DNA from: Agromyces fucosus
GTDB lineage: Bacteria; Actinomycetota; Actinomycetes; Actinomycetales; Microbacteriaceae
Length of the DNA: 64,000 nucleotides
Direction of reading: 5' to 3'
Assembly (NCBI RefSeq): GCF_004134865.1
Contig: NZ_SDPO01000004.1
Span: 173,673 to 237,672, forward strand
Both the position numbers and the translations under genes were made by a program. The notes under the pieces were generated by a model. That model was not told the DNA's origin and made no database searches. It saw only the letters and a list, made by a program, of their open reading frames with translations. How positions within the stretch are numbered: the first letter of the stretch is position 1; the number at the start of each line of letters is the position of its first letter. Below are positions 55,901-63,815 of this stretch, piece by piece.

Positions 55901-56728
55901 TCAGCCGCGTGCCGGCTCGACCTCGCCCGACGACTGCGCGCCCGCGGGGCGCACGACCTTCAGCACGTCGACGACGATCGCGGTCACGTTGTCGCGGCCG
56001 CCGTTGCCGAGCGCGGCTTCGAGCAGCTGGCGTGCGGCCTTCTCGGCCTTCGCGTTGGCCATGAGGAAGTGGCGGATGCCGTAGGTCGTGAGCTCCTTCG
56101 TGAGTCCGTCGGAGCAGATCAGGAGGCGCATCCCGGGTTCGACGGCGATCGCGCGGTAGTCGGGGATCGGCGCCTCGTGGAAGCCGACCGCGCGGGTGAT
56201 CACGTTCGAGTGCGGATGGGTGTCGGCCTCTTCCCTCGTGATCTGCCCGGCATCGACGAGTTCCTGCACGATCGAGTGGTCGACCGTCAATTGCTCGAGG
56301 ACGCCGCCGACCAGGCGGTAGACGCGCGAGTCGCCGATGTTGAAGACGATCCACGCCGGTTCGTCGGCGATGGCGCCGAGCGCCGCCCCGGTCACCGTGG
56401 TGCCGCTGCCCTCGTCGGTGACGCCGGCGCCGCGGCCCATGTCCTGCACCGCCAGGCGGAGCGCGTGGTCGATCTCGGGCGTGCCGACGAGCGTCTTCCC
56501 CCCGTGCTCGGCGAGTCGAGTGACGACGGCGGCGCTCGCGAAGTCGCCGGCGGCATGGCCGCCCATGCCGTCGGCGACGGCGAACACCGGCGCTTGGGCG
56601 ATGAAGCTGTCTTCATTGACCTCGCGGCGGAGTCCCGTGTCGGTGACCGCCGCCCAGGCGAGCGTGACCTCGGTGCCGTCGGGCAGCGTGATCCGGTGGC
56701 GGGCGTTGCCATTGCCGATCTGGGTCAC
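55901..56728 (-). CDS. PP2C-family Ser/Thr protein phosphatase
   Basis: A 275-residue phosphatase of the PstP/PrpC type. The metal-binding motifs of PP2C are intact: TGLRREVNEDSF, VADGMGGHAAGDFASA, GSGTTVTGA, SDGLTKEL and DNVTAIVVD. No transmembrane segment. The GTG at 56728 (TQIGNGNARH) is my choice from family homology; a second GTG at 56770 would overlap the FHA gene by 17 bases. It would reverse phosphorylation by the kinase one gene away. Confidence 0.9.
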   Translation of the reverse strand: MTQIGNGNARHRITLPDGTEVTLAWAAVTDTGLRREVNEDSFIAQAPVFAVADGMGGHAAGDFASAAVVTRLAEHGGKTLVGTPEIDHALRLAVQDMGRGAGVTDEGSGTTVTGAALGAIADEPAWIVFNIGDSRVYRLVGGVLEQLTVDHSIVQELVDAGQITREEADTHPHSNVITRAVGFHEAPIPDYRAIAVEPGMRLLICSDGLTKELTTYGIRHFLMANAKAEKAARQLLEAALGNGGRDNVTAIVVDVLKVVRPAGAQSSGEVEPARG

Positions 56729-56753
56729 CTGTGAGGCCTGCTGTCTGTTCGGG

Positions 56754-57836
56754 TCATGCGCCGGGAGCACCCTGGGCGGAGAGGATCTCGATGATCGTAT
56801 CGTCTCCGAGGTCGAGGGTGGCGCCGGGAAGCACGACGATGGACTCCCCCGCTCGGAGCCGACGCGCGCCCGAGGCCGTGCGGAGCACGGTGCCGTTCGT
56901 CGAGTGCAGGTCGGTCGCGACGAGACGGGACCCGACGAGGCGGAGTTCGAGGTGGGTGCCCGAGACCACCGCCGCCGGGGACGCGACCGCGAGCAGCTCG
57001 GGCTGCACTCCGCTGCCCGAGATTCGCGGCGGCAGCGGCTTGCGCCCGATCAGCACGGGCGCCGCGACCGTGAGCGGCACTCCGTCGCCGATGCGGAACC
57101 GAGGGCCGTTCGCACCGGCCTCGACCGCGGGGCCGACGGGATCGGCCGGCGAGGGCTCCGACGGCGCGTCCGTCACCGCCCCCGACGACGTCGTCGGCGC
57201 ACCGGGCGGCTCGCCGACCCGCGTGCCGGTCCGGGGCGTGACGATCGTGTCGGCGACGGATTCCTCGAGGCCCGGTTCATGGCGGCGAGGGGAGAGCAGG
57301 GTGTCCGCATCGAGCCACGGCGTGGGGGCGGGCGCGTCGGGCTGCCGCACCTCCGACGTCCACTCGACCGATGAGGTGCGCAGGCTCGCGCGCCGGTGGA
57401 CCACGGGCTCGCCCGCGGCCTGCACCCGATCGAGGGGTGCCGCGGCATCCGTGATGCGCAGGGCCACGACGTCGTCGAAGTCGGCGAGGTGCCACGGCCG
57501 GATCCCCCGCGCGTCGAACCGGCGACTCCCGCCGGGCGAGGCGAGGTCGACGACCGCGTCCCCCCGGACCACGGCGGTGACCTGTGTGGTCGCCGCCTCG
57601 TCCCACCAGACGAGGCCGAAGGACTCGATCGGATCGACGCGGCCCGACGGGACGATGCCCACGAGCGCTTCGAGTGCGAGACCGCCGTCGCTCGCCGCCT
57701 CGGCCAGCGCAGCCAGCACCGGTTCGGGCGCGGGCGCGACGAGCGCGGCGATGAACCGGTCGCCCACGATCACATCCCACGCGCGCGCGCCGGCCACCGC
57801 CGTACTCGAGACAGCGCCGGAGACCATGCGGAACAT
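56754..57836 (-). CDS. FHA-domain protein
   Basis: A 360-residue protein. Residues 1-150 hold an unassigned alpha/beta domain, then an acidic, Pro-rich linker containing ADTIVTPRTGTR, and a C-terminal FHA domain (VLIGRKPLPP, SPAAVVSGTHLEL, DLHSTNGTVLR). The Ser-rich part and the phospho-Thr-like TIVTPRTG could be a kinase target. First gene of the cluster; divergent from the Lrp regulator. The start may also be the Met four codons later. Confidence 0.85.
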   Translation of the reverse strand: MFRMVSGAVSSTAVAGARAWDVIVGDRFIAALVAPAPEPVLAALAEAASDGGLALEALVGIVPSGRVDPIESFGLVWWDEAATTQVTAVVRGDAVVDLASPGGSRRFDARGIRPWHLADFDDVVALRITDAAAPLDRVQAAGEPVVHRRASLRTSSVEWTSEVRQPDAPAPTPWLDADTLLSPRRHEPGLEESVADTIVTPRTGTRVGEPPGAPTTSSGAVTDAPSEPSPADPVGPAVEAGANGPRFRIGDGVPLTVAAPVLIGRKPLPPRISGSGVQPELLAVASPAAVVSGTHLELRLVGSRLVATDLHSTNGTVLRTASGARRLRAGESIVVLPGATLDLGDDTIIEILSAQGAPGA

Positions 57837-57941
57837 TCTGGCACCGTGCCCGCCGTGCGCACGAGGGGTTCGGCATCATCGGCCGACGATCGTCGGCCAG
57901 ACGGGTTCCGTCGCGAAATCTCGACGATTGCTGTGGATTCA

Positions 57942-57965
57942 GTTGATTTGGAACCAGAATTCAAC
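57942..57965. promoter_or_regulatory. AT-rich inverted repeat between FHA gene and Lrp regulator
   Basis: GTTGA (57942-57946) and TCAAC (57961-57965) flank a partly symmetrical AT-rich block. It ends eight bases before the -35 of the regulator and is a candidate autoregulatory Lrp site. Confidence 0.4.
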
Positions 57966-57973
57966 GGAATCGC

Positions 57974-58002
57974 TTGCACGAGGCATCGGTCACTGTCACA
58001 AT
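57974..58002 (+). promoter_or_regulatory. Promoter of the leaderless Lrp regulator gene
   Basis: TTGCAC (57974-57979), a 17-base spacer and CACAAT (57997-58002), six bases before the ATG at 58009. Confidence 0.6.
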
Positions 58003-58008
58003 CGTGCC

Positions 58009-58491
58009 ATGACGAACAACGGGCGTTCCTCGCAGCCCCGGCCTGTGCAGCTCGACGACGTTTCCAAGGCGATCATCGAGCAGCTCCAGGCCGACGGGCG
58101 CCGCTCCTATGCGGATGTCGGCAAGGCCGTCGGACTGTCCGAAGCCGCTGTGCGGCAGCGCGTCCAGCGGCTCACCGAGTCGGGCGTCATGCAGATCGTC
58201 GCGGTGACCGACCCGATGCAGCTCGGCTTCACGACGCAGGCCATGATCGGCATCCGCACCACGGGAGACACCCGTGTCGTCGCGGCGCGACTCGCCGAGA
58301 TCCCCGAGATCGACTACGTCGTGCTCACGGCCGGCAGCTTCGACGTGATGGCCGAGGTCGTCTGCGAGAACGACGACGAGCTGCTCGACCTGCTCAACAC
58401 CCGCATCCGCGTCGTCGAGGGCGTGCAGTCGACCGAGACGTTCGTCTACCTGAAGCTCCAGAAGCAGTTCTACAACTGGGGCACTCGCTGA
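58009..58491 (+). CDS. Lrp/AsnC-family transcription regulator
   Basis: A 160-residue regulator: winged helix-turn-helix (KAIIEQLQADGRRSYADVGK and LSEAAVRQRVQRL) then an RAM/AsnC ligand-binding domain (GVMQIVAVTDPMQLGFTTQA). Lrp proteins bind amino acids and amines. The aminotransferase 34 bases downstream is the likely regulated partner. Leaderless. Confidence 0.93.
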   Translation: MTNNGRSSQPRPVQLDDVSKAIIEQLQADGRRSYADVGKAVGLSEAAVRQRVQRLTESGVMQIVAVTDPMQLGFTTQAMIGIRTTGDTRVVAARLAEIPEIDYVVLTAGSFDVMAEVVCENDDELLDLLNTRIRVVEGVQSTETFVYLKLQKQFYNWGTR

Positions 58492-58524
58492 GACAGGCGA
58501 GTGCTCATCGAGAAAGGGAATGGC

Positions 58525-59913
58525 ATGACCGGAACGGTCTATGACAACGATGCGCTGCAGCAGAAGGCGAAGGATCATCTCTGGATGCACTTCTCCCGGC
58601 AGTCCACGATGGAGACGTCGGGGGTGCCGATCATCACCCGCGGAAAGGGCCACCACGTCTACGACGTGCAGGGGCGCGAGTACTTCGACGGGCTCGCGGG
58701 CCTCTTCGTCGTGAACGCGGGCCACGGGCGCGCGCGCCTCGCCGAGGTCGCCGCGAAGCAGGCCGAGCAGCTCGCCTTCTTCCCGATCTGGTCGTACGCC
58801 CACCCGTCGGCGATCGAGCTGGCCGATCGGCTCGCGGGGTATGCACCCGGCGATCTGAACCGGGTGTTCTTCTCGACCGGTGGCGGCGAGGCCGTCGAGA
58901 CGGCGTTCAAGCTCGCGAAGTACTACTGGAAGCTCCAGGGCCGCCCCACGAAGCACAAGGTGATCTCGCGTTCGGTGGCCTACCACGGCACCCCGCAGGG
59001 CGCCCTCGCGATCACCGGCATCCCCGGCATGAAGGAGATGTTCGAGCCGGTGACCCCCGGCGGCTTCCGCGTGCCGAACACGAACTTCTACCGGGCCGCC
59101 GAGATGGGCGCCCCGGCCGACGACCTCGAGGCCTTCGGTCTCTGGGCCGCGAACCGCATCGAGGAGATGATCCTCTTCGAGGGCCCCGAGACGGTCGCCG
59201 CCGTGTTCCTCGAGCCGGTGCAGAACTCGGGCGGCTGCTTCCCGCCGCCCCCCGGCTACTTCAAGCGCGTGCGCGAGATCTGCGACCAGTACGACGTGCT
59301 GCTCGTCTCCGACGAGGTCATCTGCGCGTTCGGCCGCCTCGGGCACATGTTCGCGTGCGACGCCTACGGCTACGAGCCCGACATGATCACGTGCGCGAAG
59401 GCCATGACATCGGGTTACTCCCCCATCGGCGCGACGATCGTCTCCGAGAAGATCTACGCTCCCTTCGCCGAGGGCAACACGTCGTTCTACCACGGCTACA
59501 CCTTCGGCGGTCACCCGGTCTCCGCCGCGGTCGCGCTCGAGAACCTCGACATCTTCGAGGAGGAGGGGCTCAACGAGCGCGTTCGCGAGAACTCGCCGCT
59601 GTTCCGCGCCGAGCTCGAGAAGCTGCTCGACCTGCCGATCGTCGGCGATGTGCGCGGCGACGGCTACTTCTTCGGCATCGAGCTCGTGAAGGACAAGGAG
59701 ACCCGCGAGACGTTCGATGACGACGAGTCCGAGCGGCTGCTCCGCGGGTTCCTGTCGAAGGCGCTGTTCGACGCCGGCCTGTACTGCCGTGCCGACGACC
59801 GCGGCGACCCTGTGATCCAGCTCGCGCCGCCGCTCACGATCGGTCCGGCCGAGTTCGCAGAGATCGAGCAGAAGCTGCGCGGAGTGCTGACCGAGGCATC
59901 CAACCGCCTCTGA
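58525..59913 (+). CDS. Class III PLP aminotransferase (omega-amino acid / putrescine type)
   Basis: A 462-residue class III aminotransferase. Motifs: FSTGGGEAVETAFKLAKYYW, AYHGTPQGALAITGIPGMKE, FLEPVQNSGGC, VSDEVICAFGRLG and the PLP lysine in ITCAKAMTSGYSPIGAT. The MHFSRQSTMETSGVPIITRG N terminus resembles omega-amino acid or putrescine:pyruvate aminotransferases, moving an amino group from a terminal amine to pyruvate or oxoglutarate. Start at 58525 with AGGGA upstream. Its Lrp regulator neighbour and PotABCD support an amine substrate. Confidence 0.9.
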   Translation: MTGTVYDNDALQQKAKDHLWMHFSRQSTMETSGVPIITRGKGHHVYDVQGREYFDGLAGLFVVNAGHGRARLAEVAAKQAEQLAFFPIWSYAHPSAIELADRLAGYAPGDLNRVFFSTGGGEAVETAFKLAKYYWKLQGRPTKHKVISRSVAYHGTPQGALAITGIPGMKEMFEPVTPGGFRVPNTNFYRAAEMGAPADDLEAFGLWAANRIEEMILFEGPETVAAVFLEPVQNSGGCFPPPPGYFKRVREICDQYDVLLVSDEVICAFGRLGHMFACDAYGYEPDMITCAKAMTSGYSPIGATIVSEKIYAPFAEGNTSFYHGYTFGGHPVSAAVALENLDIFEEEGLNERVRENSPLFRAELEKLLDLPIVGDVRGDGYFFGIELVKDKETRETFDDDESERLLRGFLSKALFDAGLYCRADDRGDPVIQLAPPLTIGPAEFAEIEQKLRGVLTEASNRL

Positions 59914-59920
59914 CGACCGA

Positions 59921-59966
59921 AGCTCGCCCGACGGGTGTCCCATGGGGATCCTCCGTCGGGCGAGCT
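59921..59966. terminator. Bidirectional terminator, 14-bp perfect arms
   Basis: AGCTCGCCCGACGG (59921-59934) pairs with CCGTCGGGCGAGCT (59953-59966) across an 18-base loop, seven bases after the aminotransferase stop and before the convergent DUF4192 gene. Confidence 0.85.
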
Positions 59967-60010
59967 GCACGACCTCGCCTCTCGCCCGCTCATCGTGCCG
60001 TCGGTGGAGG

Positions 60011-61153
60011 TCACCGGCCGCTGAACGCCCACTCGGGCAGCGTGCCACTGCCGATGAGTGCCGCGAGCAGGCCCGCCATCGAGTGCCCGGGATCGAGCTC
60101 GATCGCGCGGTCGATGAACGCTCCCGCCGCCGAGCCGCGGCCGAGCGACCACGAGAGCCAGGCCGCGATGCAGAGCGGTCCGACACGATGGGCCGGCGGC
60201 GCATTCGCGATCGCGCGGCGCAGTACCGCGAGGGCCCGTTCCACGCGGCCGGCATCGGGACGCAACTGCGAGTGGCCGATCATCAGGCGAGAGAGCATCT
60301 CGCTCATCTCGCACGTCGTGCCGCTCGCCAGTTCCCGCACGACGAGTCCGTCGATCGTCTCATCGTGCTCGGCCGCGCGCTCGGCCGTGGCGATCGCATC
60401 GTCATGGGCCGCCTCGCCGACCAGTGCTCCGAAGGCCACCTGCAGCATCATCGCGTCGCGTACGGCGGGAACGGAGGCGAGGTGGAGGAACCAGGCCAGG
60501 CGGAGCGGCGGATGCAGTGCGTCGCGTGCGACGAGCGACTCCACGAGCGCCACCGGGTCGCCGTCGGCGCCGAGCCGCCGCAGCGCGTCCTCGCGCCCGC
60601 GACCGGCGAGCTGACCGAGCGCCTCGGCGATGGGACCGGCGACGTCGGGTTCCTCACGTGGCAGCGCTGCACTCGCGGACGGCGAGGCCGCGACCTCGCG
60701 AACATCGCCGGCGAGCGATGCCACGGGGCTCTCGTCGATGAGCGCGAGCGGATGTCCCGCTGCGGGCGTCGTCGGGTCGAGCAGGGAACCCCACCCGTCG
60801 GCTGCCCGGCACAGCGCATCCCGCACGAGGAATCCCGCCTCCTCGGCCCGGGCGGTCAGCATTCCGAGCAGCGCGCGTTGCGGCATCCCGCGGCCAGTGC
60901 CGAACCGGGCCGCCGTGTACACGATCGGCACGACGGCGTCGACGCCCGGCATGCGGCACATCGTGCCGATGACCGATGCGACGAGCGGGGCGCGATCACG
61001 CACCAGCCGTGGCAGGTCGTAGCGCAGGACCCCTGCCGTGCGGTTGCCGCTGAAGGCCACGCAGACGAGGGACCGCTGGGGATGGAAGCCGGCCAGCGAC
61101 GGGACGAGGGCGAGGAAGTCGTGCGCCGCTTCGGCGCGGATGATGGTGGTCAT
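60011..61153 (-). CDS. DUF4192 protein of unknown function
   Basis: A 380-residue actinobacterial protein of the DUF4192 type: FLALVPSLAGFHPQRSLVCVAFSGN near the N terminus and a TPR-like C-terminal half with LIGHSQLRPDAGRVERALA. No signal or membrane segment. Function unknown; presence near DNA-repair genes is by position only. The ATG at 61153 was chosen over longer in-frame extensions because the family begins at MTTIIRA. Confidence 0.8.
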   Translation of the reverse strand: MTTIIRAEAAHDFLALVPSLAGFHPQRSLVCVAFSGNRTAGVLRYDLPRLVRDRAPLVASVIGTMCRMPGVDAVVPIVYTAARFGTGRGMPQRALLGMLTARAEEAGFLVRDALCRAADGWGSLLDPTTPAAGHPLALIDESPVASLAGDVREVAASPSASAALPREEPDVAGPIAEALGQLAGRGREDALRRLGADGDPVALVESLVARDALHPPLRLAWFLHLASVPAVRDAMMLQVAFGALVGEAAHDDAIATAERAAEHDETIDGLVVRELASGTTCEMSEMLSRLMIGHSQLRPDAGRVERALAVLRRAIANAPPAHRVGPLCIAAWLSWSLGRGSAAGAFIDRAIELDPGHSMAGLLAALIGSGTLPEWAFSGR

Positions 61154-61232
61154 GCGCCGAGCGTGCGTCTTCGCCGGGCCGCTCCGGCGGAGTCGGCGAC
61201 GATCGGTATCCGGTCGCGCCGCGGCGGCCGAT

Positions 61233-61265
61233 GTGGAGGAGGAGTGGGACCGACTCGTCCTCCAC
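61233..61265. repeat. Inverted repeat in the divergent DUF4192-ogt region
   Basis: GTGGAGGA (61233-61240) pairs with TCCTCCAC (61258-61265), 17-base loop. Function unknown. Confidence 0.35.
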
Positions 61266-61330
61266 AACCCGGGGATACCCGGGGAGTCCGCGATGTCCGA
61301 TTCCCGCGAGCCGGTGTCGCACGCCGGGGT

Positions 61331-61336
61331 TACGCT
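61331..61336 (+). promoter_or_regulatory. -10 element for leaderless ogt
   Basis: TACGCT followed by six bases and the ATG at 61343. Confidence 0.5.
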
Positions 61337-61342
61337 CGAATC

Positions 61343-61834
61343 ATGACGAACGTGCACCTCATCCGCCTCGACAGCCCGATCGGGCGTCTCGAACTCGTCG
61401 CCGATGACGAGGCCGTCACGAGCCTCTCCATCGAGAGCGGCGGCATGCTCCCCCACGATGACGCTCCAGAACACCCCAACGACGTGCTCCGCACCGCTCG
61501 CGACCAGCTCGTCGAGTACTTCGCGGGGCAGCGCCTCGACTTCGACGTGCCGGTGCGGCTCACCGGCACCCCGTTCCAGCAGGCCGTCTGGGCCGAGCTC
61601 GAGCGCCTCCAATGGGGCGAGGCGACCTCCTACGGCGCGCTCGCCGCCGCGGTCGGCAAGCCGGGTTCGGCCAGAGCCATCGGCGGCGCCGTCGGCGCGA
61701 ACCCCGTGCCGATCCTCGTGGGCTGCCACCGAGTGCTCGCGAGCGACGGCCGCATCACCGGCTACTCCGGCGGCGAGGGCGTTCCCACGAAGCTCTGGCT
61801 GCTCGGTCACGAGCAGATCGGGTTCGCCGCGTGA
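61343..61834 (+). CDS. ogt: Methylated-DNA--protein-cysteine methyltransferase
   Basis: A 163-residue suicide repair protein taking alkyl groups from O6-alkylguanine. The DNA-binding FQQAVWAELERLQWGEATSYG and GGAVGANPVPI segments are present. The active-site motif, normally PCHRV, reads GCHRVLASDGRITGYSGG: the Cys is kept but the preceding Pro is Gly. The C-terminal Glu-type residue and asparagine hinge follow. Its stop overlaps the tag start by four bases (GTGA). Confidence 0.9.
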   Translation: MTNVHLIRLDSPIGRLELVADDEAVTSLSIESGGMLPHDDAPEHPNDVLRTARDQLVEYFAGQRLDFDVPVRLTGTPFQQAVWAELERLQWGEATSYGALAAAVGKPGSARAIGGAVGANPVPILVGCHRVLASDGRITGYSGGEGVPTKLWLLGHEQIGFAA

Positions 61835-62430
61835 GCGTCATCCCCAGACCCGAGATCATCGTCGGAGACGACGGACTCGCACGGTGCGGGTGGGGAGCCG
61901 TCGATCCCGAGTACCGTCGCTACCACGACGAGGAGTGGGGCACGCCCCAGCACGATCCGGTGCGACTCTTCGAGAAGGTCTGCCTCGAGGGCTTCCAGGC
62001 AGGTCTCTCGTGGATCACGATCCTCCGGCGCCGTCCGGCCTTCCGCGAGGTGTTCCACGGGTTCGATGCCCGGCGCATCGCCGTCATGACCGACGACGAC
62101 GTCACCCGCCTGCTCGGCGACGAGCGCATCATCCGGCACCGCGGCAAGATCGAGGCGACGATCCAGAATGCCCGGGCCACCCTCGACCTCGACCTGCCGA
62201 TCGACGAACTGCTCTGGAGCTTCGCACCGCGACCCGGCTCGGTCGCACCGTCGACCTTCGCGGAGGTCCCCGCCACGACGCCCGAGTCGACTGCAATGAG
62301 CAAGGAACTGCGCCGACGCGGATTCCGCTTCGTGGGGCCGACGACGATGTACGCGCTCATGCAGGCGTCGGGCATGGTCGACGACCATCTCGCGGCCTGT
62401 CATCGTTCGGCCCGGACCGCCGCGGCGTAA
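61831..62430 (+). CDS. tag: DNA-3-methyladenine glycosylase I
   Basis: A 199-residue Tag enzyme that excises 3-methyladenine. It starts at GTG (SVIPRPEIIVGDDGLARC) within the ogt stop. Motifs: CGWGAVDPEYRRYHDEEWG, LEGFQAGLSWITILRRRPAF, FVGPTTMYALMQASGMVDDH and the C-terminal zinc-binding HLAACHR. Coupled to ogt: the two repair different alkylation products. Confidence 0.93.
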   Translation: MSVIPRPEIIVGDDGLARCGWGAVDPEYRRYHDEEWGTPQHDPVRLFEKVCLEGFQAGLSWITILRRRPAFREVFHGFDARRIAVMTDDDVTRLLGDERIIRHRGKIEATIQNARATLDLDLPIDELLWSFAPRPGSVAPSTFAEVPATTPESTAMSKELRRRGFRFVGPTTMYALMQASGMVDDHLAACHRSARTAAA

Positions 62431-62471
62431 CCCGATCGCCGATCCGCGCGCCGTTCCAGGCCCGGCCGCGG

Positions 62472-63233
62472 TCAGGCGACGAGTTCGAGTTCGCGAACGC
62501 CTGCGGCGTCCCGTTCCGGGCCGAGCGTGAGCGAGAAGCCCGCGGCGTGCGCCCACTCGATGAGTTCGTCGACCGACGCGATCTGAGGCCTGGCCGTCAA
62601 CACGGCACGGGTGAAGAGCCCCTTCGCGCGCTTGTTGAAGTGGTTCAGTGCTCGTCGCCGACCGGAACCATCGACCGAGACCACCCGGACGAACGCCGAT
62701 TCCGCGCGCTCGGGAGCGGGCCCGAGGTCGACGTAGGCCTCGGAACGAAGATCGAGGACGACCCCGGACTCCCTCGCGAGTTCGGTCGCTATCGCGTCGC
62801 GCCAGAGCGCCTTCAGCCGGATCGCCGGCAGGCGCGAATCGTGGGAGAGCCGGTACGCCGGGATCGGGTCCATCGCCCCGAGCAATCCGAAGAGTGCCGA
62901 GTGCACGACGACGTGGTCAGCGGCATACGACCGTGCGTCGTCGTCGAGCGTGGGGGCATCGAGCGCATCGAAGAGGACGCCGGTGTAGCGATCGATCGCC
63001 GGCATCGTCGGAGACTGGAGCACATCGCGATTGCGGTCGACCTCGTTTCCCTGCCGGGGGCCGAGCTTGAGTGCCCGCATCATGTCGTCGGGCTCGAGCG
63101 CCAGCTCCGCCACCGCGGCGGTCGTGATCGTTCGGATCGAGGTGAGCGAGGCGAATGAGAGCTGCTCCAGGTCGAGCGCGGCATCGATGCCGCCGTCGCG
63201 TTTGGTCTCGGACGGCGGGAGGAGCAGCCGCAC
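62472..63233 (-). CDS. yaaA: YaaA-family (UPF0246) protein, peroxide stress
   Basis: A 253-residue protein. Family landmarks: LLLPPSETK at the N terminus, ATxxRYTGVLFDAL-like AIDRYTGVLFDAL, YAADHVVVHSALFGLLGAMDPIPAYRL, and a C-terminal VSVDGSGRRRALNHFNKRAKG. E. coli YaaA limits free iron and DNA damage during peroxide stress. The GTG at 63233 overlaps the preceding kinase stop by one base. Confidence 0.88.
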   Translation of the reverse strand: MRLLLPPSETKRDGGIDAALDLEQLSFASLTSIRTITTAAVAELALEPDDMMRALKLGPRQGNEVDRNRDVLQSPTMPAIDRYTGVLFDALDAPTLDDDARSYAADHVVVHSALFGLLGAMDPIPAYRLSHDSRLPAIRLKALWRDAIATELARESGVVLDLRSEAYVDLGPAPERAESAFVRVVSVDGSGRRRALNHFNKRAKGLFTRAVLTARPQIASVDELIEWAHAAGFSLTLGPERDAAGVRELELVA

Positions 63234-63805
63234 TACGAGCCGATGAAGGCGAGGGCCGCGTCGACGTTCGAGCCGAGCGATCCGATGCTGTCGATCGTGA
63301 CACGCGGCAGGGCCGACGACGGTCCGGTCCAGGCCGCATACCCCTCGAGGCTCTGCTCCACGGCGCGCCAGGTCGTCTCCTCGAGGTGCGGGAGCTTGCG
63401 CTCGCGCTTCTCGAGGCGCGAGCGGTGCAGTGCTTCGTCGGAGCACACGACCTCGATGACCCGAAGGCGCACATCGGCACGCTCCGCGAGGTCGCGCCAC
63501 TGCAGACGAGCAGCCTCACCCGCATTGACCGCGTCGACGATCACCGTACGACCCGAGTCGAGTTCCTTCTCGGCGATCTCCTCGGCCACGAGGTAGGCGG
63601 CGAGACCGGTCGGCTGGTCGGCATCGATGCCGGCCCGCAGGATCGCGGACTCGATCGGGTCGACGGACACGACCGTGGCGCCGAGCCGGGCGCCGATGAT
63701 CTCACCGATCGTCGACTTTCCCGCACCCGGCAACCCGGCCATGACGATGAGCTGGGTGACACTCAGGTCACCGAACTGGCGTTCGATCGGCTGCTCCCCC
63801 TGCAT
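63233..63805 (-). CDS. AAA/P-loop ATP-binding protein, kinase-like
   Basis: A 190-residue protein with a Walker A GLPGAGKSTIGEIIGARLG near residue 25, and VVSVDPIESAI and TVIVDAVN (Walker B) typical of the AAA_33 / gluconate-kinase-like group. Substrate unknown. The ATG at 63805 is preceded by GGGGAG. It lies 10 bases after atpC and overlaps yaaA by one base, so yaaA and this gene may be read from the atp operon. Confidence 0.82.
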   Translation of the reverse strand: MQGEQPIERQFGDLSVTQLIVMAGLPGAGKSTIGEIIGARLGATVVSVDPIESAILRAGIDADQPTGLAAYLVAEEIAEKELDSGRTVIVDAVNAGEAARLQWRDLAERADVRLRVIEVVCSDEALHRSRLEKRERKLPHLEETTWRAVEQSLEGYAAWTGPSSALPRVTIDSIGSLGSNVDAALAFIGS

Positions 63806-63815
63806 CCGCTCCCCC

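Noticed and set aside
40012..57836. A complete ESX/type VII secretion locus
   Set aside because: Only an EccC-like ATPase is present; no WXG100, EccB, EccD, EccE or mycosin gene is visible.
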